This document shows, piece by piece, positions 40,040 to 52,100 of a stretch of 64,000 nt of DNA (position 1 is the stretch's first letter; every line of letters starts with the position of its first letter). The translations under genes and the position numbers were made by a program. The notes below the pieces were generated by a model. That model was not told the origin of the DNA. It ran no database searches and worked only from the letters and a program-made list of their open reading frames with translations. Source of the DNA: Zerene cesonia (Eukaryota; Arthropoda; Insecta; Lepidoptera; Pieridae); assembly GCF_012273895.1 (NCBI RefSeq), contig NC_052111.1, positions 1,922,001-1,986,000 on the forward strand. The letters are read 5' to 3'.

Positions 40040-43006
40040 TTGTGATCTTGTTATTTAAAGAACCCAAAAAATCAAATGAAAAAAGGGATTACTGACGTTA
40101 AAATATTCAATGTCACATATAATGTATTTTCAGTAACTATAATTAGTGTTTATAATTCGACACTAAATATGAAAATTATTGATATGTCAATAATATTCTT
40201 ACATATTAATTGCCTCCTATTTGTGCTTTGATTGATCTAGAATGTAGATACTTCTTTTATTTTGTATCAATAGCAAAAAGAGTTTCTTCTAAGAAACCTC
40301 AAAGGATCGCCTTGAAGGAAGTTGAGAGAAAAGCAAAGGCGAGCGTTCCTAATGGAAAGTTTAAAGGCGCGATCGAACCGATAAAGCTTCACTGCAGTCT
40401 TGGCTTTCAAGTTTGTACTCTATTTTGTTAATTCACAGTATTCCCTTACATTCAATAGTCGCTTAAGATTATCTGGAAACTTTGTCTTCATTATTTTATC
40501 TAAATAGGACCATCTGATCATTAAATACTGGTGAAATTGAATATGAAACTCACTGATATAAGTTTATAACAAGAGAACTGTTTACTATTACCATGAAATT
40601 TCGCAACACTCAAGTTTGATAAAGGTCAAAATTCAAGTTTTGTTTTAACATAATGAAGCCAAGAACAAAGTAAATGAATTATTCATTGCTACAGTGTTTG
40701 TAACCTCTCAATGCTTGTGTATTTCTAGGCATATTAATTTTAGAACCCAGATGTTTGAATAATTGATTTTGTTTTAGCAATCAGTATATTACGCTTGTCA
40801 AATCAACTGCGGGATATATGTTTTATAACAGATCTTTTGATTTGTGAATGATTTTGGCGCTATGCATATTTGATAAATAATTTGTAATAGCGAGTTCACG
40901 TGCTAGCTTGCTCATATATGCATAGTAATTAACAGCCTCCAAAATAACTGTCAGCCACCCTAAAATGATTGAATTATTCCCGTCTGTTGCTATGATCTCA
41001 TTATGAAGCTAAGCAGGTAAAAAGTATTCAACATGCTTTTATTCATTTGAGTTGTGAACCACTGAATAAGTTGAAAGAGAATAATTTAAAGTTATATTAC
41101 TATTAACGGTATAAAGGGTTGAAAATAATACAAATAAATTTGCTCATTTTGTCTATTTCATATAACAAACATTGGGTCAAGGTTTCGTTCCACAGATTCA
41201 CCTATTTTATATTAATTATTGTGCTATGTACATCTACGATTTTGGTTTACATTTTTCTATAAATAAACTATATGTATAGCATATAACTAAATTAAATATA
41301 ATACATAAGCATACAATATATAATGATATTTCACAACAATTTATTTTGTCATCTAAACCACTATTATATTTTTGCATAGTTTTTTAATAAAATAATTAAG
41401 TATGGTGATTCGTACATTTCTAAATCTCAAATCTGTACAAAGCACACTTAGAAAAAGCAACATTGAAATTGCATACGTAATTTCATAAATAAATAATCTG
41501 CTCTACGTCACAACGATAAATAATTGTAAAAAAAAAAACAATTTTATTGTTATTGTGTGACGATAACGTGCCCTAATCTTTTACACGTGTCGAATTCCGT
41601 AAATATCGCGGCAAAATAATTTTGCTTTTATCGGAGTGTTGTAAATGTTTTTAAGGGATAGATGTTAATCTTTTTACTTGGAAAATTATTTTTTGTGTTG
41701 CTGGCATTCCATAAACTTAAAGTTGGGCTGGTTATTTAGAAACGCGTAACATAAAAAGAAAATAATCTGGGTATCGTTGAATACACAACCAGTAGCCGGT
41801 GATTTTCCTGTGGTTTACATCAAGTGCACTCTAGAAAATAGGCATTGAGTTAGTTTCTGGTATATACACTTTCAATCTGCGAAGTAATACGCCATATTCT
41901 AGCTCGATTCACGTTGTACATCTGACAAATGCAACTACGAACATCGACGTTTATGGTGATGACAATATAATCCTCATGTCTTTATTCGGTATGTAGTAGG
42001 AATTAGACTTATCATGGAGCTGAAATGCAAAGCGAAAGAACTGTGCCGCTAGCAATTTGCGACGATAAATTTAAACCCTCAATGTTTCTCTTACTAATGA
42101 ACTTAATTATAAACAAGTAAGGATGCTTTGTCAAACCCCCATTTTGAATATAATTATAAAAATACTAAATAAACAAAGCAAACTACAAAACCAAATACAT
42201 ATAATTTCTGTTTTATTACAGATTCACGGTGGTATGTAATGAATTTTATTTTAAAAATACTAATTGACTTTCTGTACTAATCTATACGTGCGAAATGTTT
42301 GCTTAATATCAGTCAATTTGAAATGTCAGTAAATATTTTAGATTGACCAACGTTTGTGTAGTTATGAATAACGATTTACATTAAAAGTATATGTATAAAT
42401 AAATCAGAGCGATTCTCGTTATCAATTTAATTTTTATTGTTTATTTCAGTATTTTTTATAATGTAACAGGATTATCCTTTGATATTTTGTTTATGGACAT
42501 AAATGTTTGCAGATTATTAACACATAGAAAAAAAAAATATTTTGAAGAGTATTTAAATGGTTCAAAAATTTAAACGCGTTTAGAACGAGAATCGCCAAAT
42601 AAATGTATTGATGACAACAAAATGCGCGCCAAACCATGAGTTACAGTATATGCGGAAACTCGATAAATAGGGATGGTAAAAGGCATACAAATACAAACAA
42701 TAGTTTCACATCCATTCCATTTTATATGAGTAAAACAATGTTACAATCGCACTTCAATACCAGAGCTAATAGTTATCGCGATATGGATTGTTTACTTGCA
42801 AATACATTTCCACCCCTATTTGTCATTTACAACGATTACCACAGATACGTCAACACAATCCACATTTCACGTTTTACGTTATTACTTACCGGTACATCGA
42901 AAACGCTATGTACTTACGAGCTATTCTTTACAAAGATGTGTGTGGTACAAAAAGTATGTATATCTAACAACCGTTCGTTTTTCAACTATGTATGTAAATG
43001 CACTTT
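40040..43006. other. Intergenic downstream of the CUB gene, includes its 3' UTR
   Basis: AT-rich. The end nearest the gene should hold its 3' UTR, with candidate poly(A) signals at 42433-42446. A 124-codon plus-strand frame at 42636 shows no domain. Confidence 0.5.
42433..42446 (-). terminator. Candidate poly(A) signals of the CUB gene
   Basis: On the minus strand two AATAAA hexamers sit 7 bases apart about 560 bases after the stop codon. This would give a modest 3' UTR. AT-rich DNA makes chance hits common, so this is a candidate only. Confidence 0.3.
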
Positions 43007-43196
43007 TTAATGTTTGTTCAGGAGGAGCCACAGGGAGTAGATAAGTAATTGCACTAGAATGTTTGCGGCAAGGTGGCCGGCGCGCGCGGACGCGGCCGGC
43101 GCGGGGGTCGGCGGTCCGAGCCTGTTGTTGGCGCGCACTACTTGCGAGCGCCAGCGTATAGTGTATAGTGGCTGTTGCCGGGACAAAGCCACCAAC
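43007..43196 (-). CDS. CUB gene exon 16: end of CUB5, linker, hydrophobic C-terminus, stop (aa 820-882)
   Basis: Acceptor TGTACAAG completes R820. [11 protein letters not shown] closes CUB5. [17 protein letters not shown] is a Pro/Ala linker with small residues (S856, A857, A859, G860). [18 protein letters not shown] (862-879) is a hydrophobic run ending NKH and TAA at 43009-43007. With no cytoplasmic tail this resembles a GPI-attachment signal. A short transmembrane anchor is the alternative. Confidence 0.9.
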
Positions 43197-46100
43197 CTTG
43201 TACACATAAAACATATATGAACACTGAACATACTTACTTACTTACTTACTTTACTTACGTATGTGTAGACTTGTCTTAATCTTAAATTATCTGAAGATAG
43301 GGTATGATAGAAATGGGAAAAGAAACATCCCTATTTTATCTTCGTCTACACACAAAAAATATTCAAAAACGCGCCACAGTGAAAACCTCATTAGATTTGT
43401 AAATATTCATTAATATTCAATAAATACGTATAAAATATACTTAAATGATTTTCAAATATTATTACTGACAAGTGACAAAGGATACATAAAAAGTTAAACA
43501 TGTTGTCGATAAAACTTAGAGACTTCACTCTATGAATTCAAAAACCCAGAGAACAGAGAAGTACATCGTTATTCAAAATTTACGAATGAAAATGTCGTTT
43601 CGGAAAACCTCCACGTACGTCACAGGATTCGATCTAATATGTACAAAAAGATCTTGGAACCGTGAAAATACTTAGCTATAAAAGCACGCGCTTTCAGGGA
43701 TCGACTCGGTCGAGTAACGTATTAAAGCTTAGGGCCATTCATAAATAATTTAACACAGGGGTTGCAAAATTTGGCCTTCTTTTGATTAAGGTGTCTTGAA
43801 AGCCATAAAGGATTCCAAGTGAACACAGCATAAGGGCCTGGAAATGTGTCCCTAATCGTCGGGACCTTGAACAATGTAGTTAAATTTATAATAATAACTG
43901 CAGTCACATTTTTTTACAACATTAAACCGCTCATGTAAAAGGAATTAGAATTTAGGTTACGTACGACTGCTGAGCTGACGATAAGAGGTGGTTCTATTTG
44001 TAAGAACTAACTTCTTGAGAAACTATAATATTTTATACCGAAAGGACCACCTGCTAGCTCCGTGTTGTAATACTTAATTGTAAAATATTTTACATTATGT
44101 TTAAGAAATGTTATTTCTGATTTCGTTATTGATTTTTTTACTTCTTAGATTATAATAGACAATAACATTTTAAAATACAACGATCAAAACACTTCTGATA
44201 TGTATAGTTGTGGTTTATCTTGATTAAATTCAGTTGATGAATGGAAAGAACACCCTGTGCTACCAAGTGACAAGCTCCTGGGCTGAAAATGGTCAATGAT
44301 GAAAAAAAAAACCTATGTAAAACTATAAAATACACGATTCACCATGGAATTTGGTCGCTTTGTTGCTAAAGACTTTCCATTATCTTGTGTACAGACATAC
44401 TTATTGCTACAGAAGTGACCATAGATAGTCATACGTTACCTAATGACGACAGTGTTCAATCTCCAAGGTAGTGTATAGGTGTGGTTTTTATGACGAGCAC
44501 AGAAGGTGTACAGTAAGTCGCCGGCTGATGCAGCGAGCCCACCGTCGCTGTGCGCTCCCCTGCCTGACCACTCGTGGATGGTTATGTTCCATGAACTGCA
44601 GGACTTGTCCTAATAAATATGGTATATTATGTATTGATTTCGATAGATTTACCCATAAATATTTCCTAATTTAGATGTGAATCTTCATTCAAGTAAACCA
44701 AACCGTTCTATTGTATATTATACCTATATTTGTTGCAGTTGAAGAATTAATAACTAATTAATTAAATTCATTTTATTTTACTTTATTATTTGAAGTAAAA
44801 GGTTGTACCGTATTCTATTTTTACTAATACTTTACATGATTTTGATATTTATTCATAATAAAGATATTATGTTTATTTTGTATATTTATATTTACCTTGT
44901 GAATTTTCGAAAGGGATAGAATTTCCAATAGGTACCTGTTCAGAAGATATATCGATGAAGAGTTGACGCTCGACATTGGAATCTAGGACCCAGGTGCATT
45001 GCTGATAGAAGAATTCATTCAAACTTCCCGTTACAGACACATTGCGCGACGATATTTCACCTGGCACATAAAAGAGAATAGAATGTATATTAAATCATAT
45101 TTTTGTTAGACTTAACCCAAACATTATCTTAAACTTATTGTAAGCGAACGATTGTTTTAATTTTACAACTACTCTCCATCTATAATTTCCTATTTAATAG
45201 TTTTTAATAGTTATTAACACTTTAATCGATGTACAGATTTGAAATTTTGATTATTCCAAATTAATAAAAAATGCAAAAGTAAAAACATTTCCGCAATATT
45301 CATACGTTTCCAAAGTTTTATATAAAACGTTACCAATTCATTGTCCTAATCAGGTTGTCGACTACCGATGCAAAACAAAATAAAAACACGAAAATTGCTC
45401 GAGTGAACAAAAAGGGAAAACAAATTTTAGGGGTGCTACGAATATGAAAACGTAGCGACAAGTCACCACAATAGCGACGATGTAATTGGAACTTTACGAC
45501 CTTGTTCAAGGTTTTTTTCGTCTCGAGCACAGAGCGTGAAACTGGGTCGCGGCACGTAATTTTCTCGGACATGCCTCGCGCCACCCAGAACAATATCCGA
45601 CGCGTTTTTCCAAACGTCCACGACGCGCGACGAATGTCAAATTAAACTGTTGGTTTTTCGCGTTACACGATTTGAGGTGATGCGAGTTCATTTCAGATAA
45701 ATTGCCGATTATCCCTCGTTCCGGCGCGATTTCCCAAAGTGATCATTCAATTTTTTGCGCAGAGGACAATATCTATTCAGCTTCTTTGATTGTTTTTATA
45801 ATGAGCCTGTGAAAACTGTGTGATATTATAAATGGCAGGCGAATATCGCCGCATGAATATTGAATATTAAAAATATTTCAACCAATATCATTATCGACTC
45901 ACCAGAATGCGTGGTATATGTCCGCTGTCCGCACATCGCGTCATCGTTAAAGCTATATGCCGCTGCATAATCAAATCCCCGACTTGCATACGTGTAGTGT
46001 GCCACCGAGTATTCGAGTCTTAAACTTGTCCAACTTCTCACAACAACGGGCAGCCAGGCAGACTTTTACAAATAAAAGATAATATAAAATAAACGCAAAG

Positions 46101-49100
46101 GAAAACAATTTAATTAAAGTATACCTTTACTTTACATAGGCAAATACAAGTTACGTTCGTACCATATACGTTTAAACATGCAAAGAGCTGGCTGAGAATA
46201 TTTTCTCGAAACCTTTTATGAGAAAGCGTATCCACCCGTAGACTTAATAAGTTGATTTTTTGCATACTGATAATAAAAAGTAAGGGACAGGACCCCAACC
46301 TTTTCTCTGGGGAATGGAAATATTGGGGTTTGCGTTAAAGTAATATAGGTATCGACGATATCGAAACCTTCAAACGATTCGATAAGAAATAAGATACAAT
46401 TTTGTGGTAGTCAAAACAAGAAAGTGAGCTCAAATGGTCTCGACTCTATAAGGACGCTACGACCTACAGAAGCACGTTCAACTGTATTGAGATAGGTTTT
46501 GGTGGGTTTAATATATATAGAATACTAGTACATATTTTTTCTACAGAATCATCCATTCAAGTAAAACCTACGAATATGTAATCGAATCTGAAAATACTCA
46601 AGAAAAGAATAAATGGCAGTCACGGGTTAGAACGTGGTATTAATTGTATTCAACTTAAGTTAGTGACGAGATTATGGTCAAAACATATATATACCTTCTT
46701 TGAATGATAAATGCAATCCAAAATGGAACCTACTACCAACATTTCCTTCGAATCATCTATAAACACATTTAACTGCAACTAAAGCATTAAAAATCCGTTC
46801 ACCTTCAACGATTTACATTGTTACGTTAGTGAGTAATTGAATTTACTGGTCAGCGACAGTGGCATGCGGGGTGAAGCTCCGTCCGGCCACTAACATCCAT
46901 GACGGACACGACATACCGCCACTTACGCGACGCTTTATGACCACCGGCGTGTTACGACATACTGCTAGCCAATATATTCATGATATGCGAATTGCATTAC
47001 ATTCTTTGGATCGAAATAGGATTATATGTGAGGATAAATTACTATATAACTCAGAACCGGATGGTGGTTGAAGAGTCATGCCGCAGGTCATGCAATTAAA
47101 CATTTTAAAGAAATATTCGATTGGTTACATAGAAATTTAAGAAAGGTCGTGGTATGGTATTCTTTACATAATTAAAATATAAGATTTTATTACACAATTA
47201 ATACAAATCTTAAAGAAATAAAAAGTGATGCTTAAAAAATACACAATTGCTACAATATCTCCTTTCACTACAATTTTCTTTCGTTAAAGTAAGGAATATA
47301 TTGAGTATTTATTTTTCGAGCAACTATGTGAAATCCAATTCGTTTGTAAGATAATGAATCGTCAACTCCGTCACGCCCCGTCTCATTTTTATCACTTTTT
47401 AGTTGATAGTAACTTTCATCGTTAAATTTTTGAAGTAGTACGAAAGTTGAACATGGTTATCATATAATTGCTCCTCAAATTTAGAGGCACGTTCAAAAGT
47501 TTGTTTTCACAAAATTTCGTGAAATTTTACCACGAATTAATTCATACACCAATATTGTAACAAAATTTATATCGCAATATCAATGACGAAGACTGTGTAA
47601 AGTTTAAGCATAAACAACTTAAACTTTAAGCTTCGTCGGTGTTACATTCTATCGTGAGGGGTTAGAATACCTACAAGGCTGGGTGTACACGTGATATTGG
47701 GAGCACGCGGTAATTATTTAGTGGCAAATTCGCTTTCATGTAGACGGTCTTTACGGTTCGGATACGGCGCCCGTTCTATTACTGTTACATACTTAATAGT
47801 AACCCTCTTAGTTAATTATGCGGATGGCGCCGCAGCGCGGGCGGCAGCGGAAGGGTTGACTCCTCGTATAGGCGTGTTAGCATAGGTCCCGACTCCGAAA
47901 TAACACAATTATTTTATTTATTACATCCTTAGCTACGAATCCGTGTTGTATCGCAGTGGGGCTTTGCCTTGACGCAGCCGTGCTCAGAGGATTTACTAAA
48001 TCCGTTTGCGCGAAAACATCGAAATACGAAAAAGGGAAAGGCTTTTATCCTGTAAATAAATAACATGAACTGAAATTGGAATTAATTATTTCGTGAGATA
48101 CTTCAGTAACTTTGTTCAATGTTCATACTTTTATCCTCTTGACCGTCTGTTGTGTAAAGATTTGTTTTCGAAAAATATTTAAATAGTCTAAATACAATGT
48201 CAGTTTAAATATCCTTGTATTTGTAAATAAAGTTTTGTAACTTGCTATTGACTTATTGAAAAACTAAAGAAGTACGAAAGGGCACAAAATAAACGTAAAT
48301 AATGTAAGTACAAAGGAAATAAATGTTCGCCAATACACTCATTATGTTCCCTCGAAACATTGTCATATCTGATTATTATTTATATAAGGAAATTGTAAAT
48401 TTTTTCAACACGCCACCCCATTTGAGACGATCATTGATTTCTTCCATCAATTTCTTTGAAATTTCCGTTTTGGGTAACTATGTTCTGTTTTGGAGACGAT
48501 TTTAATATAGCAACAAACTTTTCCTTATTATTCGGAGCTTGTGTAAAAATAACTTGAATATGAGATTTTTACGCTACAGAGACACATCTTGTATCTATAG
48601 GAGCTAAATTTAAATTATACTATTATTTATTATTTCCTCGTTGGATATTTACGGGATCCCTGAGCCTGTATCTATTCTGTGCTCTTTCTCGGATGTAAAA
48701 CCACAGAATAATAATTACAAGTAGTCAAACTCTCAATATTTACCAAATTTTACCTTAATTGATTCAGTTCAGCGTAAAGAAGAGACAGAAACACAGAATT
48801 ATTTTCACATTTATTATTTTAGTAGGGATACATTATATTTCACTTTAGATATTTTAAATTGAGCGAGCTGTGATCAATAGTTTATGAATTATTATAGAAA
48901 GTTCTCTGAATTCTTTTAAAATGCTTGCGAAGTTATGAAACTTTAAAATAACTCAACGCAAAATCAAAGTCCCAGTTACGTTGATACTTTTTGATACATT
49001 GTTTATGTGTAAAATTCCGTATAGAAAGTTTATAGTGAAGATAATTTATTTATTCACTGTTAGATAAAGCAACAGCTATACAATTATATCACTAATCCAC

Positions 49101-52100
49101 AATTTATTTTACATCGAATTTATGATAATTTAATTAATTTAATTTAATTACGTTTTTACTAAATCTTAGGGGCATTATGGCATATATTAATGAAAGAACA
49201 CTGACGAAATAAAATTCAATGCCTAATTATTCAATACATTTCACAAATAAAAGCAGAAGATTACACATGAGGGCAAAAAAGCTCACCTGAAAGTCCCCAC
49301 AAAGGCAGGACAAATGCGTCCCATCACCAGCCACCAAGGCTATATGGTCATGGTAATGCAGCGGCGTAGCAGACCGGCACTCGCAGCCGGCGTCCCCGCA
49401 CGCCGTCCTGCATCCAGAAGCCCCTGGCACAACTAGCCCTGTTGGTTCTGCACTCCACATTCTCTCTAGCCGCTGTATCTGTGGAAACCCTTGTATGTCA
49501 GGATGATAGTCCATAACTGAATTGGTTTCCTTGTATGGATGCAATTTTAAGATATTTCTAGATGGAATCGTTACAGTAACATGAGAGTTTTAGCCAAATC
49601 AATCTTACTACTAAAAGGCTGGGGAGCAAAATAAAATACAAATATATTACACATCATAAACATGACATTAAACAGAAACAATTTATAAGCGAATTCTTTA
49701 TACATTTAATTTTGACTTACCTCTATTGTTACGCTCTGATTAGCAGCGGGTATGAACCGGTGAGTGCATAAGAGTCTCTCCTCGATATTCCAGAATATGT
49801 GATGATGCGACGGCGCGGACACGCCGCCGTGCGCCGGCGAAGCGAGACCATAGTGCGTCGACGCACACGTTGCGTCTGGTGACACTGTGCCTTCGTGTTG
49901 TTCTACAACATACCTTTCGTTGAGAATCATCAAAATAATCAAATATTCGTATATATTTTTTTAATACTTTAATACCTTAGTTCTTTGTATGTACGTTACA
50001 TACAAAGAACTTTAAAATAATATAATAATAAAGTATGGAAAAAAAGTATTTTGATAGTTCTAAATTGATATTGAACCATTTATCATTTTCATATGCGCAT
50101 TTTCATCATCATCATTGTGTCAATCAATATTCCGTAAAGTTACTTATATGTACTAATACGAAAAGAGCCACTTACCATCATGAAACGCAAAAGCACCATC
50201 AACAAATTCCTCTTCATCCACACTTTGTGACGCTGCTCTTCGAACTAAGATCGTAAGGTTAGCACCTTTCGAAGTAACAGCCTGACGAACAAGGAACCTT
50301 CCAGAAGGATCTCTAGCTTCTCTAACAGAAGGTCCACACACCCTCAGAAGAGCCCTATCTCCTCTTTCGTATCTGTCTGCTCTGTCTCCCCTACCGCCAA
50401 AATCATGGAGTCCCTCCAAGATCTCAATGTGAGATCGACAACTTTGTAACCTGACGTATGATAATAAAATATGGTAACTTGGATTGAAATTTATTAGTGG
50501 GTTTTGGTAAGCATATATAAGCAGCCAGAGAATATGCCATAAAATAAAATCTAAATATAAACATAAAATAAAAAATTTTATATATATTTTTTTAATATCT
50601 ATTATGTTTTAGAACAAATTTTGTAGGCATAATATTTATTAATTTTCCTATTATTAGACGTCCCCCGATTTCCCATCAAAACCAAAAAAATCTGTCGAAT
50701 TGACAACCTCCTTCGTTTTTGGCTACGTCTGTTAAAAATAAAATAAAAAGGTAGTTCTAGTTCACAGAATTCCCCATATTGATAGCATTGATAACTGTGC
50801 CATTACAGCAATCGTTTACCTTAAATTATAATTAAACAGCGACACTTGCACCACGTCAGCGGGCGCGCCCAGCAAGTGTATCGCGCACTGGGACCGCCAC
50901 GCCGTTGCTCTGGTGTCGAAATGGCCGGAGCGCGCGCCGCCCGCGCCGTACCCGCGTACAGTGGCGCCACATCCAATCCTACCGCTACTGGTAATCTCAT
51001 TTGATATCGCTTCGTGGTCTATGGTTAACCTATCCCCTGCAGATGATAAGATATACGAAAATGCGTTTAATGGATTAAAGAAAATTTGTATACCGTAAGA
51101 TTTAACAGTTGGAGAACATAAATAAAAAATGCCTAAATGCTTAGGTTACAGGGGGCGTATCACCACGTAAGTTAAAAATGGAAAAGTAATATTAAATTAA
51201 AAAAAAAAATTAAAGCTTACCAAACATGCAGATTATATCTTGAATAACACAATATGTAGGATTTTTCTGTAAGAAATAAGTTTTCAGGTTTACCATGCGT
51301 AAGATGCGTAAGCGCAGCTAGAGGTGGAGACGCTGCGACCACTGTGGGTGGTGGACCACTCGTCTCCATTTTCTCAACAAACTCTAATCTTGCGAGGAAT
51401 CCGTTGTAATCATATGGAGGGACGAGTGGGCCGGAACTGTAAGAAAGGTTGCTTTTAACAATAACGCATATGAAGCTATTAGGCTTATGAATATCAATTT
51501 TATTTTTATTTTTAAGGGAACGTAGTCATTATAAAACCTTGATCATTGCACCTTAAATAACTACAACTTTCAAATTACTAACAATAAAATTCGCAGCTCA
51601 AGAAGAATACGAAAAAGAACTCCAAACTATTTAAACCCAGTGCTAAATAATATTGCTCATTATTTTTTTTTTACAATTCAAGCACTTCAAAAACATTATT
51701 TAAAGTCTTATATAGAATACAAATAATAGGTTTAGATCCTTATAAAAAATAAGTACAGTTAATTACTTGAATTCCAGTAAAAGATTTGGTCCAGGATGTT
51801 CCAACGTGGCGCTACGCTCAGAGCAGAGGGAGGCTAGCAGCGGCGCGGACGGGGAACTGCCGGCTCGGAGCGTCAAATAGTCCGTTGTACAATGACTAAA
51901 GAGAAGTATTTTCATAAAAACATTGCATGTATTTCATTGTCTATTGGCAGCTTCTAGAACCATACTAATTTCCACCCGTTACATGAGCCCACCTCCTTAA
52001 AGTTTGGATTTCCCGATAAAGAGAACGACATTCCCTAAGGTCTAATCCATCTCAATACACAACACTCTAGAATTTCAATATTAACTTCGGATTATTCAAC

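Noticed and set aside
42636..43010. 124-codon plus-strand frame
   Set aside because: No recognisable domain, no splice context, and it overlaps the last exon and 3' UTR of the minus-strand CUB gene.
42921..43214. Other frame through exon 16 reading into an Arg-rich peptide
   Set aside because: The chosen frame continues exon 15 in phase, completes a CUB strand and ends with a hydrophobic tail; this one is its shadow.
49227..49544. Whole 105-codon frame as one exon
   Set aside because: The first residues lie upstream of the clear TTTCCACAG acceptor, and the last ones beyond the GTGAGC donor, so they are intronic.
50958..51293. Separate small exon between exons 8 and 9 (51222-51266)
   Set aside because: Would need a 27-base intron, far below the usual minimum, and phases do not fit exon 9.
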